NCBI GenBank assembly: GCA_963786805.1 | Contig: CAWBAK010000002.1 | Coordinates: 310,001-374,000, forward strand | Direction of reading: 5' to 3' | Source of the DNA: CALGFI01 sp963786805 | GTDB lineage: Bacteria; Actinomycetota; UBA4738; HRBIN12 | Length of the DNA stretch: 64,000 nt | Shown: piece after piece, positions 17,050 through 26,457 of the stretch | Layout: each line of letters starts with the position of its first letter | Position numbering within the stretch: position 1 is the stretch's first letter | Made by a program: the position numbers and the translations under genes | The notes under the pieces: generated by a model | Seen by the model: the letters and a program-made list of their open reading frames with translations, nothing else | What the model was told of the DNA's origin: nothing | Database searches by the model: none

Positions 17050-18645
17050 TCAGCGGCGCGAAGGTCTCCGCTTCAGGTCCGTGAGGATCTCGCGGGCTGC
17101 GTTCGCGCCCGGCTCGCCGGTGACCCCGCCGCCGGGATGCGCGCCCGAGCCACAGAGGTAGAGCCCGGGAAGTCCGAACCGGTACCGCGCATGCCCGAAG
17201 AGCGGACGCCACGCGAAGAACTGATCGAGGCCGGGCTCGGCGTGGTACGGGTGGCCGCCCGAGAGGCCGTACTCGGTCTCGAGGTCGACCGGCGTCATCA
17301 CCTGTCGCGCCGTAACGAGCTCGCCGAGGCCGGGCGCGAATCGCTCCATCGACTTCACCACGATGTCGGCTAGGCGTTCCCGTTCGGCGGACCAGTCGCC
17401 CTCGCGGAGCGCGTACGGAGTCCATTGCGCCACGATGCTCATCACGTGCGTGCCCTCGGGTGCCAGCGTGGGGTCGCTCAACGTCGGGATCGTGGCCTCG
17501 AGGTATGGCTCCTCGCTCACCCGGCCGTACTTCGACGCGTCGAACCCGCGCTCGAGGTAGTCGATCGACGGCGCGATCACGATCCGGCCGGCGAGGCGCT
17601 CGGGGTCGGCGCCGGCGAACGACGGCAGGCGCGACAGTGCGAGGTTGACCTTCGACACGGCGCCGGGCGTGCGGATGTTCGTCGCCCGCCAGCGGAGATG
17701 CGGGCCGATCTCGACCGGGTCGACGAGCGTCGTCAACGTGCGCTTCGGGTCGGCGCCAGACACGATCGCCCGCGCGGGGATCTCCTCACCGTTCGCGAGC
17801 GCGACCCCGATCGCGCGGTGGTCCTTCGTCACCACGCGGACGACCTCCGTATCGGTGCGGATCTCGGCGCCGAACCCGCGCGCTGCGCTCGCGAGCGCCT
17901 CCGCCAGAGCGCCCGGTCCCCCGCGCGCGGTCGTCGACTGCCCCGCCGCTCCCCCGTCGTTGCCGGCCGAGTCGCTCAGCAGCACCGCCGTCGTCCCGGC
18001 CGACCACGGACCCATCGCCGTGTACTGCACGGCTCGCGCGGCGATGGCGCCACGCACGGCGTCGGTCTCGAACGTCTCCGCCACGTAGTCGGCGATCGCC
18101 ATCGGCATGGCGCGCGTCGCCTCGCGGCCGGGCTTCGCGCCGAGCCGGCGGAAGGCGTTCCCCAACCGAAGCCCGTTCAACGCGTCGGCGAGCGACGGAT
18201 CCTTCACGTCGGGCGGTGTGATGGCGTGCAGATACGAGAGGAACGACGCCAGCGCGCGCACCCGTTTGTCGAATGCCGGATACGCCTCGGCGTCCGACGC
18301 CGAGCGTTCGCGCAGGTCGGCAGCGGTCCGGGCGGCGTCCGCCCACAGGGTCAGCGGCGGCCCGTCTGGCTGCGGCGCGAACACCCGCACCGCGGGGTCG
18401 ATCGTCACGAGCCCGTGGCCGACGAGACCGAGGTCGCGGATCACCGTCGGCCGGAGCCGCCCGACGGTGTGGACGATGCCCGGCGCGCGGACCCCCTCGA
18501 CGACCTCGACCGTGTCGAGGATCCCTCCGACCCGCTCTCGCCGCTCGAGCACCAGCACACGCCGGCCGGCCTTCACCAGGTACGCGGCGGTCACCAGACC
18601 GTTGTGGCCGGCGCCGATCACGACGGCGTCGTATCGAGCGGCCAC
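17050..18645 (-). CDS. FAD-dependent oxidoreductase, phytoene desaturase-like (copy 2)
   Basis: 531 residues. N-terminal dinucleotide-binding VVIGAGHNGLVTAAYLVKAG, then ERRERVGG, and C-terminal GLYLCGSGAHPGGGVTGEPGANAA, the FAD-binding end motif of phytoene desaturase/PYROXD2-like amine oxidoreductases. The GTG start abuts the TAG of the upstream paralog with no gap, so translation is coupled. No carotenoid genes are nearby, so carotenoid desaturation is not supported; the substrate is unknown. It shares domain order with the upstream copy but differs clearly in the central region, consistent with old duplication and divergence. Confidence 0.88.
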   Translation of the reverse strand: MAARYDAVVIGAGHNGLVTAAYLVKAGRRVLVLERRERVGGILDTVEVVEGVRAPGIVHTVGRLRPTVIRDLGLVGHGLVTIDPAVRVFAPQPDGPPLTLWADAARTAADLRERSASDAEAYPAFDKRVRALASFLSYLHAITPPDVKDPSLADALNGLRLGNAFRRLGAKPGREATRAMPMAIADYVAETFETDAVRGAIAARAVQYTAMGPWSAGTTAVLLSDSAGNDGGAAGQSTTARGGPGALAEALASAARGFGAEIRTDTEVVRVVTKDHRAIGVALANGEEIPARAIVSGADPKRTLTTLVDPVEIGPHLRWRATNIRTPGAVSKVNLALSRLPSFAGADPERLAGRIVIAPSIDYLERGFDASKYGRVSEEPYLEATIPTLSDPTLAPEGTHVMSIVAQWTPYALREGDWSAERERLADIVVKSMERFAPGLGELVTARQVMTPVDLETEYGLSGGHPYHAEPGLDQFFAWRPLFGHARYRFGLPGLYLCGSGAHPGGGVTGEPGANAAREILTDLKRRPSRR

Positions 18646-20244
18646 CTACGCCACCTGCTCCTTCGACCCGGCCTTCAGCAGCTCGAGCGCGGCGATCCGG
18701 CCCGGCGCCCCCATGATCCCGCCGCCCGGGTGCGTCGCCGAGCCGCACATCCAGAGACGCTTGACCGGCGTGCGGTACCGCGCCCACCCCGGCACCGGCC
18801 GGTTGAAGAAGAGCTGCTCGAGTGAGAGCTCGCCCTGGAAGATGTTGCCCTCGGTGAGGCCGGTGATGTCCTCGATGTCCTTCGGAGTGAGCACCTGTTG
18901 GTGGAGGATCAGGTCGCGGATCTTCGGGAACCGCTCCTCGAGCGTGGCGATCACCGTCTCGCCGAACGCGTCCCGCTCGGCGTCGTCCCACACCCGCCCC
19001 TCGGAGAGGTGATACGGCGCGTACTGCACGAAGCACGACATCACGTGCTTGCCGGGCGGCGCCATCGACGGGTCGACGAGGGTCGGGATGATGCAGTCGA
19101 TGTACGGACGCTGCGAGAACCGCCCGTACTTCGCGTCGTCGTACGCGCGCTCCATGTAGTCGACGCCCGGCGAGAAACTGATCGCGCCCCGCAGCCACTC
19201 GCCGCGGCCGGGCTTGCACGCGAGCTCGGGCAGTCCGTCGAGCGCGAGGTTCACCTTCCCGCTCGAGCCACGGAACTTGTAGCGCTGCACCTCCTCGCGG
19301 AATTCCGGATCGAGGTCGGACGGATCCATCAGCTTGAGGAACGTCACGTGAGAGTCGACGCTCGACAGCACGGTCTTGGCCTGGATCTCCTCACCCGACT
19401 CGAGCACGACGCCGGTCGCGCGGCCGTTCTTCACCGCGATCCGCTCCACCGGTACCTCGGTCCGGATCTCGGCGCCGAGCCCGCGCGCCGCCGAGGCGAT
19501 CGCGTTCGAGATGCTGCCCGTCCCGCCTCGAGGGATCCCCCACGCGCGGAAGGCGCCATCGATCTCGCCCATGTAGTGGTGCAGCAGGACGTACGCCGTC
19601 CCGGGCGAGCGGACCCCTTGGAACGTGCCGATGATGCCCGAGGCCGACATCGTCGCGATGAGCGGGTCGGTCTCGAACCACTGCTGCAGGAACTCGGTCG
19701 CGCTCATCGTCATCAGCTGGACGAACGTGGACTGCAGCCGTTCGGGCAGCTGCTGGAACGTCCTGGCGAGACCGACGACCGGCATCCAGTCGAACGGGTT
19801 CATCCGGCCCGCGTCCGGCGGGACGACCGACAGGATCGGCTTGATGAACCGCGCCATGTCGGCCATGAGCTGCCCGTACTCCTCGTAGGCCTCGGCGTCG
19901 CTCTTGGACCACCGGCGGAGCTCGTGGATCGTCTTGCCGTGGTCGTTCACGCGCCAGAGGAAGTCGTCGTCGAGCGGGGTGATCGTGCCGTCGAGGGGCA
20001 AGATCTCGAGGCCGTGCCGCGGAAGCTCGAGCTCGCGGATGATCTCGGGCCGCAGCAGCGAGACCACGTAGGAGAACTCGCTGAACCGGAACCCGGGGAA
20101 GACCTCCTCGGTCACGGCCGCGCCGCCAAGGACGTGCCGTTTCTCGAGCACGAGGACGGACCTCCCGGCCCGCGCCAGGTAGGCCGCGGCCGTGAGCCCG
20201 TTGTGCCCTCCGCCGATGACGACGGCGTCGTACCGCTTGGCCAT
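18646..20244 (-). CDS. FAD-dependent oxidoreductase, phytoene desaturase-like (copy 1)
   Basis: 532 residues. N-terminal Rossmann motif VVIGGGHNGLTAAAYLARAG, then LEKRHVLGGAAVTEEVFPGF, a central substrate domain, and the C-terminal CGSATHPGGGIMGAPGRIAA. This is the PYROXD2/phytoene-desaturase-like flavoprotein family. ATG 20244 is preceded by GGGAGAG, and TACGAT stands at 20270-20275, giving a short leader, unlike the leaderless genes nearby. First gene of a two-gene operon with its paralog. The GcvT-like gene starts 155 bp away in the other direction; FAD oxidoreductases and GcvT-like folate proteins often act together on methylated amines, but that link is only inference here. Confidence 0.88.
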   Translation of the reverse strand: MAKRYDAVVIGGGHNGLTAAAYLARAGRSVLVLEKRHVLGGAAVTEEVFPGFRFSEFSYVVSLLRPEIIRELELPRHGLEILPLDGTITPLDDDFLWRVNDHGKTIHELRRWSKSDAEAYEEYGQLMADMARFIKPILSVVPPDAGRMNPFDWMPVVGLARTFQQLPERLQSTFVQLMTMSATEFLQQWFETDPLIATMSASGIIGTFQGVRSPGTAYVLLHHYMGEIDGAFRAWGIPRGGTGSISNAIASAARGLGAEIRTEVPVERIAVKNGRATGVVLESGEEIQAKTVLSSVDSHVTFLKLMDPSDLDPEFREEVQRYKFRGSSGKVNLALDGLPELACKPGRGEWLRGAISFSPGVDYMERAYDDAKYGRFSQRPYIDCIIPTLVDPSMAPPGKHVMSCFVQYAPYHLSEGRVWDDAERDAFGETVIATLEERFPKIRDLILHQQVLTPKDIEDITGLTEGNIFQGELSLEQLFFNRPVPGWARYRTPVKRLWMCGSATHPGGGIMGAPGRIAALELLKAGSKEQVA

Positions 20245-20269
20245 CTCTCTCCCGTCCAGCGTGCGAGCG

Positions 20270-20275
20270 AATCGT
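20270..20275 (-). promoter_or_regulatory. -10-like hexamer for the FAD oxidoreductase operon
   Basis: TACGAT on the minus strand, followed by a leader of about 20 nt ending in GGGAGAG before the ATG at 20244. Confidence 0.45.
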
Positions 20276-20399
20276 AGGGCCGCGCCCTCGGGCGGGCCGC
20301 GCGGCCTCGTGACTTCAGGTCAGCGCGCGCCGCAGCGTAGCGCCTCGGGCGGCCGCTACCCTACGGCCCGTCCACCAGCAGGCAGGAGGCCCTCGTCCG

Positions 20400-21591
20400 G
20401 TGAGCGTCGGGACCGCGTTCCACCCCCGCACGTCGGAGCTGAACACGAAGCTCTCCTGGGGCGAGTGGTCGGGCTACCTCTCCGCGCAGGTCTACGCCGA
20501 CTTCCACGACATCGAGTACAACGCGATCCGCGAGCAGGCCGCCCTCGTCGACGTCTCCCCGCTCTACAAGTACGCCGTGAAGGGCCCCGACGCCGCCCGG
20601 CTCGCAGACCGCGTGATGACCCGAGACGTCTCCAAGCTCCGCGATCGATCGCGTCTTCTACACGCCGTGGTGCAACGAGGACGGCAAGGTCGTCGACGAC
20701 GGCACCGTCACCCGCCGCGGCGAGAACGAGTTCTTCTGGACGGCCGCCGACCCGACCTACCGCTGGTTCGCCCTGAACGCGGCCGAGCTCGACGTCGAGA
20801 TCGAGGACGTCACCGAACGGATCGCCGGCGTCGCGCTGCAGGGTCCGCGCTCGCGCGCGATCCTCGAGGCCGCCACGCGGCAGGACTGGGCGGACGTGAA
20901 GTACTTCGGCCACCGCCGAACCGAGATCGGCGGGGTCGACGTGAACGTCACGCGCACCGGCTACACCGGCGACCTCGGCTACGAGGTGTGGATCCCCGTC
21001 GACGCCGCGCTCGAGGTCTGGGACGAGCTGTGGAGCGCGGGCGAGCCGCACGGGATCCGGGCCGCGGGCATCAACGCGCTCGACGTCAGCCGCGTCGAGG
21101 CCGGCCTGATCCTCATCGAGGCCGACTACACGAGCGCGCGCCACGCGATCAGCCAGGAGCAGATGTACTCGCCGTTCGAGATCGCACTCGGGCGGCTGGT
21201 GGACTTCGGCAAGCCGAACTTCGTCGGCCGGCACGCGCTCGAGCTCGAGCAGCGCGCGGGCGGCCCGCCACGGCGGCTCGCCGGCCTCGAGCTGGACTGG
21301 AACGGGATCGAGGCGATGTACACGAAGCACGACCTGCCGCCGATGGTCTCGGCGCTGGTGCAACGCGCGCCCGTCCCCGTGTACCGCGAGGGCGATCAGG
21401 TCGGCCGGGCGACCAGCATCGCGTGGGGACCGACGATCAAGAAGATGGTCGGTTTCGGCTCGCTGCCGCCGGCGCTTGCCCGGCCGGGGACGCGGGTTTC
21501 GGTGGAGTGGAGCGTCGAGGGCGAGCGGGGACTGGTCGGCGCCACCGTCGTCGAGCTCCCCTTCCTCGACCTCGAGCGCAAGCGCGCCTGA
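20400..21591 (+). pseudogene. GcvT-like aminomethyltransferase, one frameshift
   Basis: Glycine-cleavage T-protein/YgfZ family, folate-dependent. The first frame from GTG 20400 reads TKLSWGEWSGYLSAQVYADFHDIEYNAIREQAALVDVSPLYKYAVKG, the T-protein N-terminal fold. Near 20639 the frame shifts (VSKL / AIDRVFYTPWCNEDGKVVDDG), apparently one extra C in CTCCGC, and the rest includes TRTGYTGDLGYEVWIP, DVSRVEAGLILIEADY and the C-terminal barrel. Joined length is about 396 residues, normal. AGGAGG lies 11 nt before the GTG and TACCCT at 20357-20362 gives a leader. No gcvH or gcvP is nearby, so it is more likely a demethylase-type relative than part of glycine cleavage. Confidence 0.85.
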
Positions 21592-21666
21592 AGCCCGCCG
21601 CACTCCCGCTCACGCGAACCGCACGGTCCGGTCCGCGAGCGAACGTCTGGGATGATGCGTCCACCC

Positions 21667-23548
21667 ATGCGTTCCCGAGCGTTCCTCGTGCTGCTCGCGA
21701 CGGCCGGGGGCGCGACCGCCCTCGTCATCGCGCTCACCGGGAGCCTCGTCGCCGCGGTCGTCGCCGGGCTGCTGGTGCTCGGGACGGCACTCGTCGTGAT
21801 CCGCGATCGGACCCGCGACGAGGCCACGCCCGACCCGTCTCGAAGGAGGCTCCTGCTCGGGCTCGGCGGGCTCGGCCTGGCGCTCGTCGCCGGCGGGTCG
21901 GCGCTCGGCCACGCGCTCAAGCGTCTGGCGCGGCCCGATCCGCGCCCGCGTCTGGAGGCCGACGCGTCGGACCTCGGCGCCGAGTACCTCGAGCTCGTCG
22001 TGCGCGCGTACCATCCCGAGCGCTCGGGCGACCTCCAACTCCTCGTCACGCCGTACTCGACCTCGAACTACCCGCAGGAGTCGACGAGCCTCGTGCCGAA
22101 CGACCCGCGAACCAGCCACGCGGTCGTGTGGATGTACGGGGAACGCGTTCCGATCGTCGTCTGGGCACCCGGGCTCGTCGACGCGCAGGACCGCGACCGA
22201 GCGCGTCACGTTGGCGGACCTGGCGCCGACCACCGCGACGTTGATGGGATTCGACGGGTACCAGGCCGCCGACGGCGTCACGCTTCCGGGCATCGCGGCC
22301 CCCGCGACGCCGCCGCGCGTGATCGTGACGTTCGTGATCGACGGGGGCGGGTGGAACGTGCTCGGCCGGTGGCCCGGCGCGTGGCCGAACCTGAAGGCGC
22401 CTCATGCGCGAAGGTGCGACGTACCGAAACGCGATCGCCGGGTCCTTCCCCGCCGTCACGGCGTCCTCGCACGCGACGATCGGCACGGGCGCGTTCCCGC
22501 GCACGCACGGCATCACCGGCCACAACGTCCGCCGGGGCGGCGGCCCGGTGAAGGCCTGGGGCGAGCCGGGCCGGGTGGACACCTCGTTCCTGCTCGAGCC
22601 GACGCTCGCCGACCGATGGTCCGAGCAGACCGAGGACCGCGCGTGGGTCGGCGAGATCGGCTACCAGGTGTGGCACGTCGGGATGCTCGGCCGCGGAGGG
22701 AGACCGATGGGCGAGGTTCCGGTCGGTGTCTTCTGGGACGAGAACGGCGGCGGCGGATGGAAGCCGCACCACCCCGATCGGTTCCGGCTCCCGAACGTCA
22801 CGCCCGGCCTCGACCGCCTCGCCGCGCTCTCCATGGGGTACGACCCGCCACCGCCCTCACCGTTCGACCCGGAGGGCAAGAAGGCGATGTGCTGCTTCCC
22901 GCCGGTCGTGCGCTACCAGGGCGAGCTGATCGAGGCGACGTTGGACTCCGAGCCCATCGGGCAGGACGACGTGACCGACCTCCTCTACGTGAACTTCAAG
23001 GCGCCGGACTACTCGGGCCACGTGTACAACATGGACGACCCGCGCCAAGCCGAGGTGCTCGCCTCGGTCGACCGGGAGATCGGCCACATGAGCGGATCTG
23101 CTGGTCGAGCGGTTCGGCCCGGGTGGGTTCGCGCTCATCGTCACCGCCGATCACGGCCAGTGTCCTCGGATCGACGCGAACGGCGGCGTCCGGATCGACC
23201 CGATCCAGCTCGAGGAGGATCTGAAAGACGAGTTCGGCTCGACCGTCTTCCGGCTCGTGCTCGGCGTGGCCCCGTCCGAGGTGTACCTCGACCCGAAAGC
23301 GCTCGCCGACGCCGGCTTCTCGAACGAGGACGTCGCGGCGTTCCTCTCGCGACTACCGGTACGGCGAGAACATCGGTCCGTACGTCCGGCCGGCGGCCGT
23401 GCGCCGGGAGCGCCTGCAGGACCGGGCCTTCGCCGCGGTCCTGCCGAAGAGCTTCATCGCCGACCTCGCCGCCCGAGACCTCTCGCGCTACGGCGACACG
23501 GGGTATCCGCAGGCCGATCCGGACGGCGTCCCGCCCGTCAGCTGGTAG
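21667..23548 (+). pseudogene. Membrane-anchored alkaline-phosphatase-superfamily protein, four frameshifts
   Basis: Type I phosphodiesterase/alkaline phosphatase superfamily. Three hydrophobic helices (about residues 3-23, 24-42, 60-80) anchor it. An external segment with AYHPERSGDLQL, SHAVVWMYGERVPIVVWAPG and TLADLAPTTATLMGF resembles the C-terminal half of this fold. It is followed by the N-terminal half: VTFVIDGGGWNVL (metal Asp), FPAVTASSHATIG (nucleophile Thr), APDYSGHVYN and VTADHGQ (metal ligands). The order suggests circular permutation. Frames change near 22200, 22396, 23094 and 23350, each explicable by one extra G or C. ATG 21652 is an alternative start. Substrate unknown. Confidence 0.78.
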
Positions 23549-23612
23549 CGCCGGCAGACACGCCCGCACCCGTTTCAGCTGCCTCCCACGCTCCGTGGTA
23601 GGTTCGCGCCCG

Positions 23613-24797
23613 ATGGGTGCCCACCGGTTCTCGCAGAGCATGGACGCGATCGTCGAGCTCGAGGAGCCGCTCATGCGGTTCTTCACGGACTCGGGCTACG
23701 CACGGCGAGATCCCTCGGACCCGGAGACCTGCGATTTCGTCGCCGGGAACCCGCAGGAGATCGCGCTCCCGGCATTCGTCGAGGCGCTCCAGCGGTGGGC
23801 GGTCCCACAGGATAAGGACTGGTACGCCTACAAGTTCAACGAGCCGTACGCGCAGGAGGCCGCCGCTGCGGGACTGCGCAAGCGCCGAGGGATCCCGTAC
23901 CGGGCCGAGGACATCATCATGACCGACGGCGCGTTCGCGGGATTGAACCTGTGCATCCGGACGGTGACCGACCCCGGCGACGAGCTCGTCTTCTGCTCGC
24001 CGCCGTGGTTCTTCTACGAGGCACTCATCGTGGCGGCCGGCGCGACCCCCGTGCGCGTGCGCGTGGACCTCGAGACGTGGGACCTGGACGTCGACGCGAT
24101 CGAGGCCGCCATCACCGAACGCACGCGGGCCGTGCTCGTGAACTCGCCGAACAACCCGACGGGGAAGATCTACCCGCGCGAGACGCTCGAGCGACTCGGC
24201 GCCGTCCTGGCCGCGGCGAGCGAACGCAACGGCCGGCCGGTCTACCTGATCTCGGACGAGGCCTACTCGCGGATCGTGTTCGACGATCGCGAGTTCATCA
24301 GCCCGTCCGCCTTCCATCCGTTCTCGTTCCTCGTCTACACGTTCGGGAAGCAGCTCCTCACGCCCGGCGAACGCATCGGCTACATCGCGCTCCCGCCCGA
24401 GATGCCCGATCGCGACGACATGCGGGACGCGATGATGCTGGCCCAGCTCACCTACGGCGGGCACGCGATCCCCGGTGCGATCCTCCAGCGGGCGCTCGCC
24501 GACATCGAGGACCTCACCGTCGACGTGAAGGCGCTCCAACGTCGCCGGGACCTGGTCGTCGACGCGCTCCGCTCGTTCGGCTACGACCTGCACTCCCCCG
24601 AGGGCACCTTCTACCTCTTGCCGAACAGCCCGGACCCCGACGACGTCGCGTTCACCGAGCGCCTGGCGAAGGAGAAGGTCTACGTGCTCCCCGGCCTGGT
24701 CGTCGAGATGCCCGGGCGGTTCCGCATCTCGATCACCGGCAACGACGAGATGGTCGAGCGCGCGCTCCCGGTGTTCGAGGCCGCCGCGCACGGCTGA
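23613..24797 (+). CDS. Class I/II PLP aminotransferase
   Basis: 394 residues, fold-type I aminotransferase. NSPNNPTGKIY is the substrate-binding turn, DEAYSRIVFDDREF carries the PLP-contacting Asp and Tyr, YTFGKQLLTPGERIGY holds the Schiff-base lysine, and PGRFRISITGNDEMVERAL ends the small domain with the carboxylate-binding Arg. Aspartate/aromatic-type enzymes fit best; the exact substrate is not determinable. The start ATG follows TAGGTT by 8 nt. The aconitase X large subunit begins 28 nt after its stop in the same direction, so an operon is likely. Confidence 0.9.
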   Translation: MGAHRFSQSMDAIVELEEPLMRFFTDSGYARRDPSDPETCDFVAGNPQEIALPAFVEALQRWAVPQDKDWYAYKFNEPYAQEAAAAGLRKRRGIPYRAEDIIMTDGAFAGLNLCIRTVTDPGDELVFCSPPWFFYEALIVAAGATPVRVRVDLETWDLDVDAIEAAITERTRAVLVNSPNNPTGKIYPRETLERLGAVLAAASERNGRPVYLISDEAYSRIVFDDREFISPSAFHPFSFLVYTFGKQLLTPGERIGYIALPPEMPDRDDMRDAMMLAQLTYGGHAIPGAILQRALADIEDLTVDVKALQRRRDLVVDALRSFGYDLHSPEGTFYLLPNSPDPDDVAFTERLAKEKVYVLPGLVVEMPGRFRISITGNDEMVERALPVFEAAAHG

Positions 24798-24825
24798 CCC
24801 CGAACTTTCCGAGCGCGACCGCGCC

Positions 24826-26056
24826 GTGCTTGCCGGCGAGGACGGCGAGGCCGCGGCCTTCGCGATGCGGATCGTCGTCGAGATGGCCGGGGTGGTGGGC
24901 GCCGAGCGGCTGATCGACGTCACCGCCGCCCACGTCGACGGCTGCCTGTACCACGGGATCGCCGGGCTCGAGTTCGCGGAGCGGCTCCTCGCCTCGGACG
25001 CGCGCGTCCGCGTGCCGACCACGCTGAACGTCGGCTACCTCGACCTGCTGCATCCCGAGCGGCACCGAGGCGACAAGGCGACCGCCGCGAACGCGCGACG
25101 GCAGATGGACGCGTACGTCGAGATGGGCTGCCGCCCGACGTGGACGTGCGCGCCGTACCAGCTCGCCGAACGGCCGGGCCTCGGAGAACACGTCGCCTGG
25201 GCCGAGTCCAACGCCATCGTGTTCTGCAACTCGGTGCTCGGCGCCCGGACGGCGCGGTACGGCGACTTCATCGACATCGCCGCCGCGATCACCGGGCGCG
25301 TGCCCCTCGCGGGCCTGCACCGCGACGAGGAGCGGCTGGCGAGCCTCGTCGATCCGCCTCGACGGGGTTCCGGAACGGCTCCTCGACTCGGATGTCCTGT
25401 TCCCCGTGCTGGGATATCTGATCGGACGCGAGGCCGGATCGGCCGTCCCCGCGATCGTCGGCCTGCCGCCGGACACGTCGGAGGACCATCTGAAGGCGCT
25501 CGGGGCGGCCGCATCCTCGTCGGGGTCGGTGGCGATGTTCCACGCCGTCGGTCTCACGCCGGAGGCGCCGACCCTCGAGGCCGCCACGGGCGGCGCGACC
25601 GTTCCGGAGATCGCGGTGACGGCAGCGTCGCTGCGCGCCGCCCGCGACGAGCTCGAGACCGCGAAGGGCGGGGACCGGCTCGGCGCCGTCTGCGTCGGGA
25701 CACCGCATGCGTCGCTCTCCCAGCTCGAACGGCTGGCCGAGCTGCTCGGCGGCGAAAAGCCGAGCGTGGCGCTCTGGGTGAACACCGGACGGGAGATCCT
25801 CGCCGAGGCCGAACTCCGGGGCGTGTCGGGGGCGTTGGAACGCGCGGGGGTCCGCATCGTGACGGACACCTGCACGTACCTGAGCCCGATGCTCGGCACG
25901 GCCAAGGGCCGGGTGATGACCGACTCAGGCAAGTGGGCGTGGTACGCACCGACGAACCTCGGTGTCCAGGTGGCGTTCGGGAGCCTCGAGGAGTGCGTCC
26001 GCTCGGCGCTCGAGGGCCGTATCGTCCGCGACCCGGCGCTGTGGGCCGATGACTGA
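24826..26056 (+). pseudogene. Aconitase X large (catalytic) subunit, one frameshift
   Basis: AcnX/DUF521 catalytic domain. Frame one from GTG 24826: LAGEDGEAAAFAMRIVVEMAGVVGAERLIDVTAAHVDGCLYHG, then PTTLNVGYLD and CAPYQLAERPGLGEHVAWAESNAIVFCNSVLGART, typical of the family. Near 25348-25353 there is one extra base, and the second frame continues RLDGVPERLLDSDVLFPVLGYLIG to CTYLSPMLGTAKGRVMTDSGKWAWYAP and TGA 26056. Joined length is about 410 residues. Characterised relatives dehydrate hydroxyprolines in bacteria or phosphomevalonate in archaea; two-subunit forms pair with a DUF126 protein, which follows here with an 8-bp overlap. Sequence upstream of the GTG also looks family-like, so the start is uncertain. 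Confidence 0.85.
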
Positions 26057-26453
26057 GGCTCGAACGCTCGTGGCCGGTGACGCACACGGCGAGGCGCTCG
26101 TGCTGGACGAGCCGCTCAGCTTCTGGGGCGGCGTGGACCCCGCGACGGGCGACATCATCGACATCCATCACCCGCAACGCGACGCGAACGTGGCAGGCCG
26201 CGTCCTGGTCATGCCGTCGGGCCGAGGGTCGAGCTCCAGCTCGAGCGTCCTCGCCGAATCGATCCGCGCCGGCACGGCTCCCGTGGCGATCGTGCTGCGC
26301 GAACCGGATCCGATCCTCGCGCTCGGAGCGATCGTCGCCCGCGAGCTCTACGGCCGGACGATCCCGGTCGTGGTGACGCCGGAGGGCGCGTTCCGAACCG
26401 GAGAGCTCGTCACGGTCCGCGCCGACGCCCAAGGAGCGCGGCTCGAACACTGA
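26049..26453 (+). CDS. Aconitase X swivelling small subunit (DUF126)
   Basis: 134 residues. DUF126 swivel domain that completes the AcnX active site: EALVLDEPLSFWGGVDPATGDIIDIHHPQRDANVAGRVLVMPSGRGSSSSSSVLAESIRAGTAP is the family core, with GRGSSSSS the conserved Ser-rich turn. The ATG lies inside the end of the large-subunit gene (8-bp overlap), which supports a two-subunit complex made in fixed ratio. It ends 5 bp before the convergent kinase gene. Substrate class is unresolved: cis-3-hydroxyproline-type or phosphomevalonate-type dehydration. Confidence 0.88.
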   Translation: MTEARTLVAGDAHGEALVLDEPLSFWGGVDPATGDIIDIHHPQRDANVAGRVLVMPSGRGSSSSSSVLAESIRAGTAPVAIVLREPDPILALGAIVARELYGRTIPVVVTPEGAFRTGELVTVRADAQGARLEH

Positions 26454-26457
26454 CGCA

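Noticed and set aside
3433..26453. Secondary-metabolite cluster built around decarboxylases, flavoproteins and the aminotransferase
   Set aside because: Genes lie on both strands with many separate promoters and no core synthase; they are better seen as unrelated metabolism.
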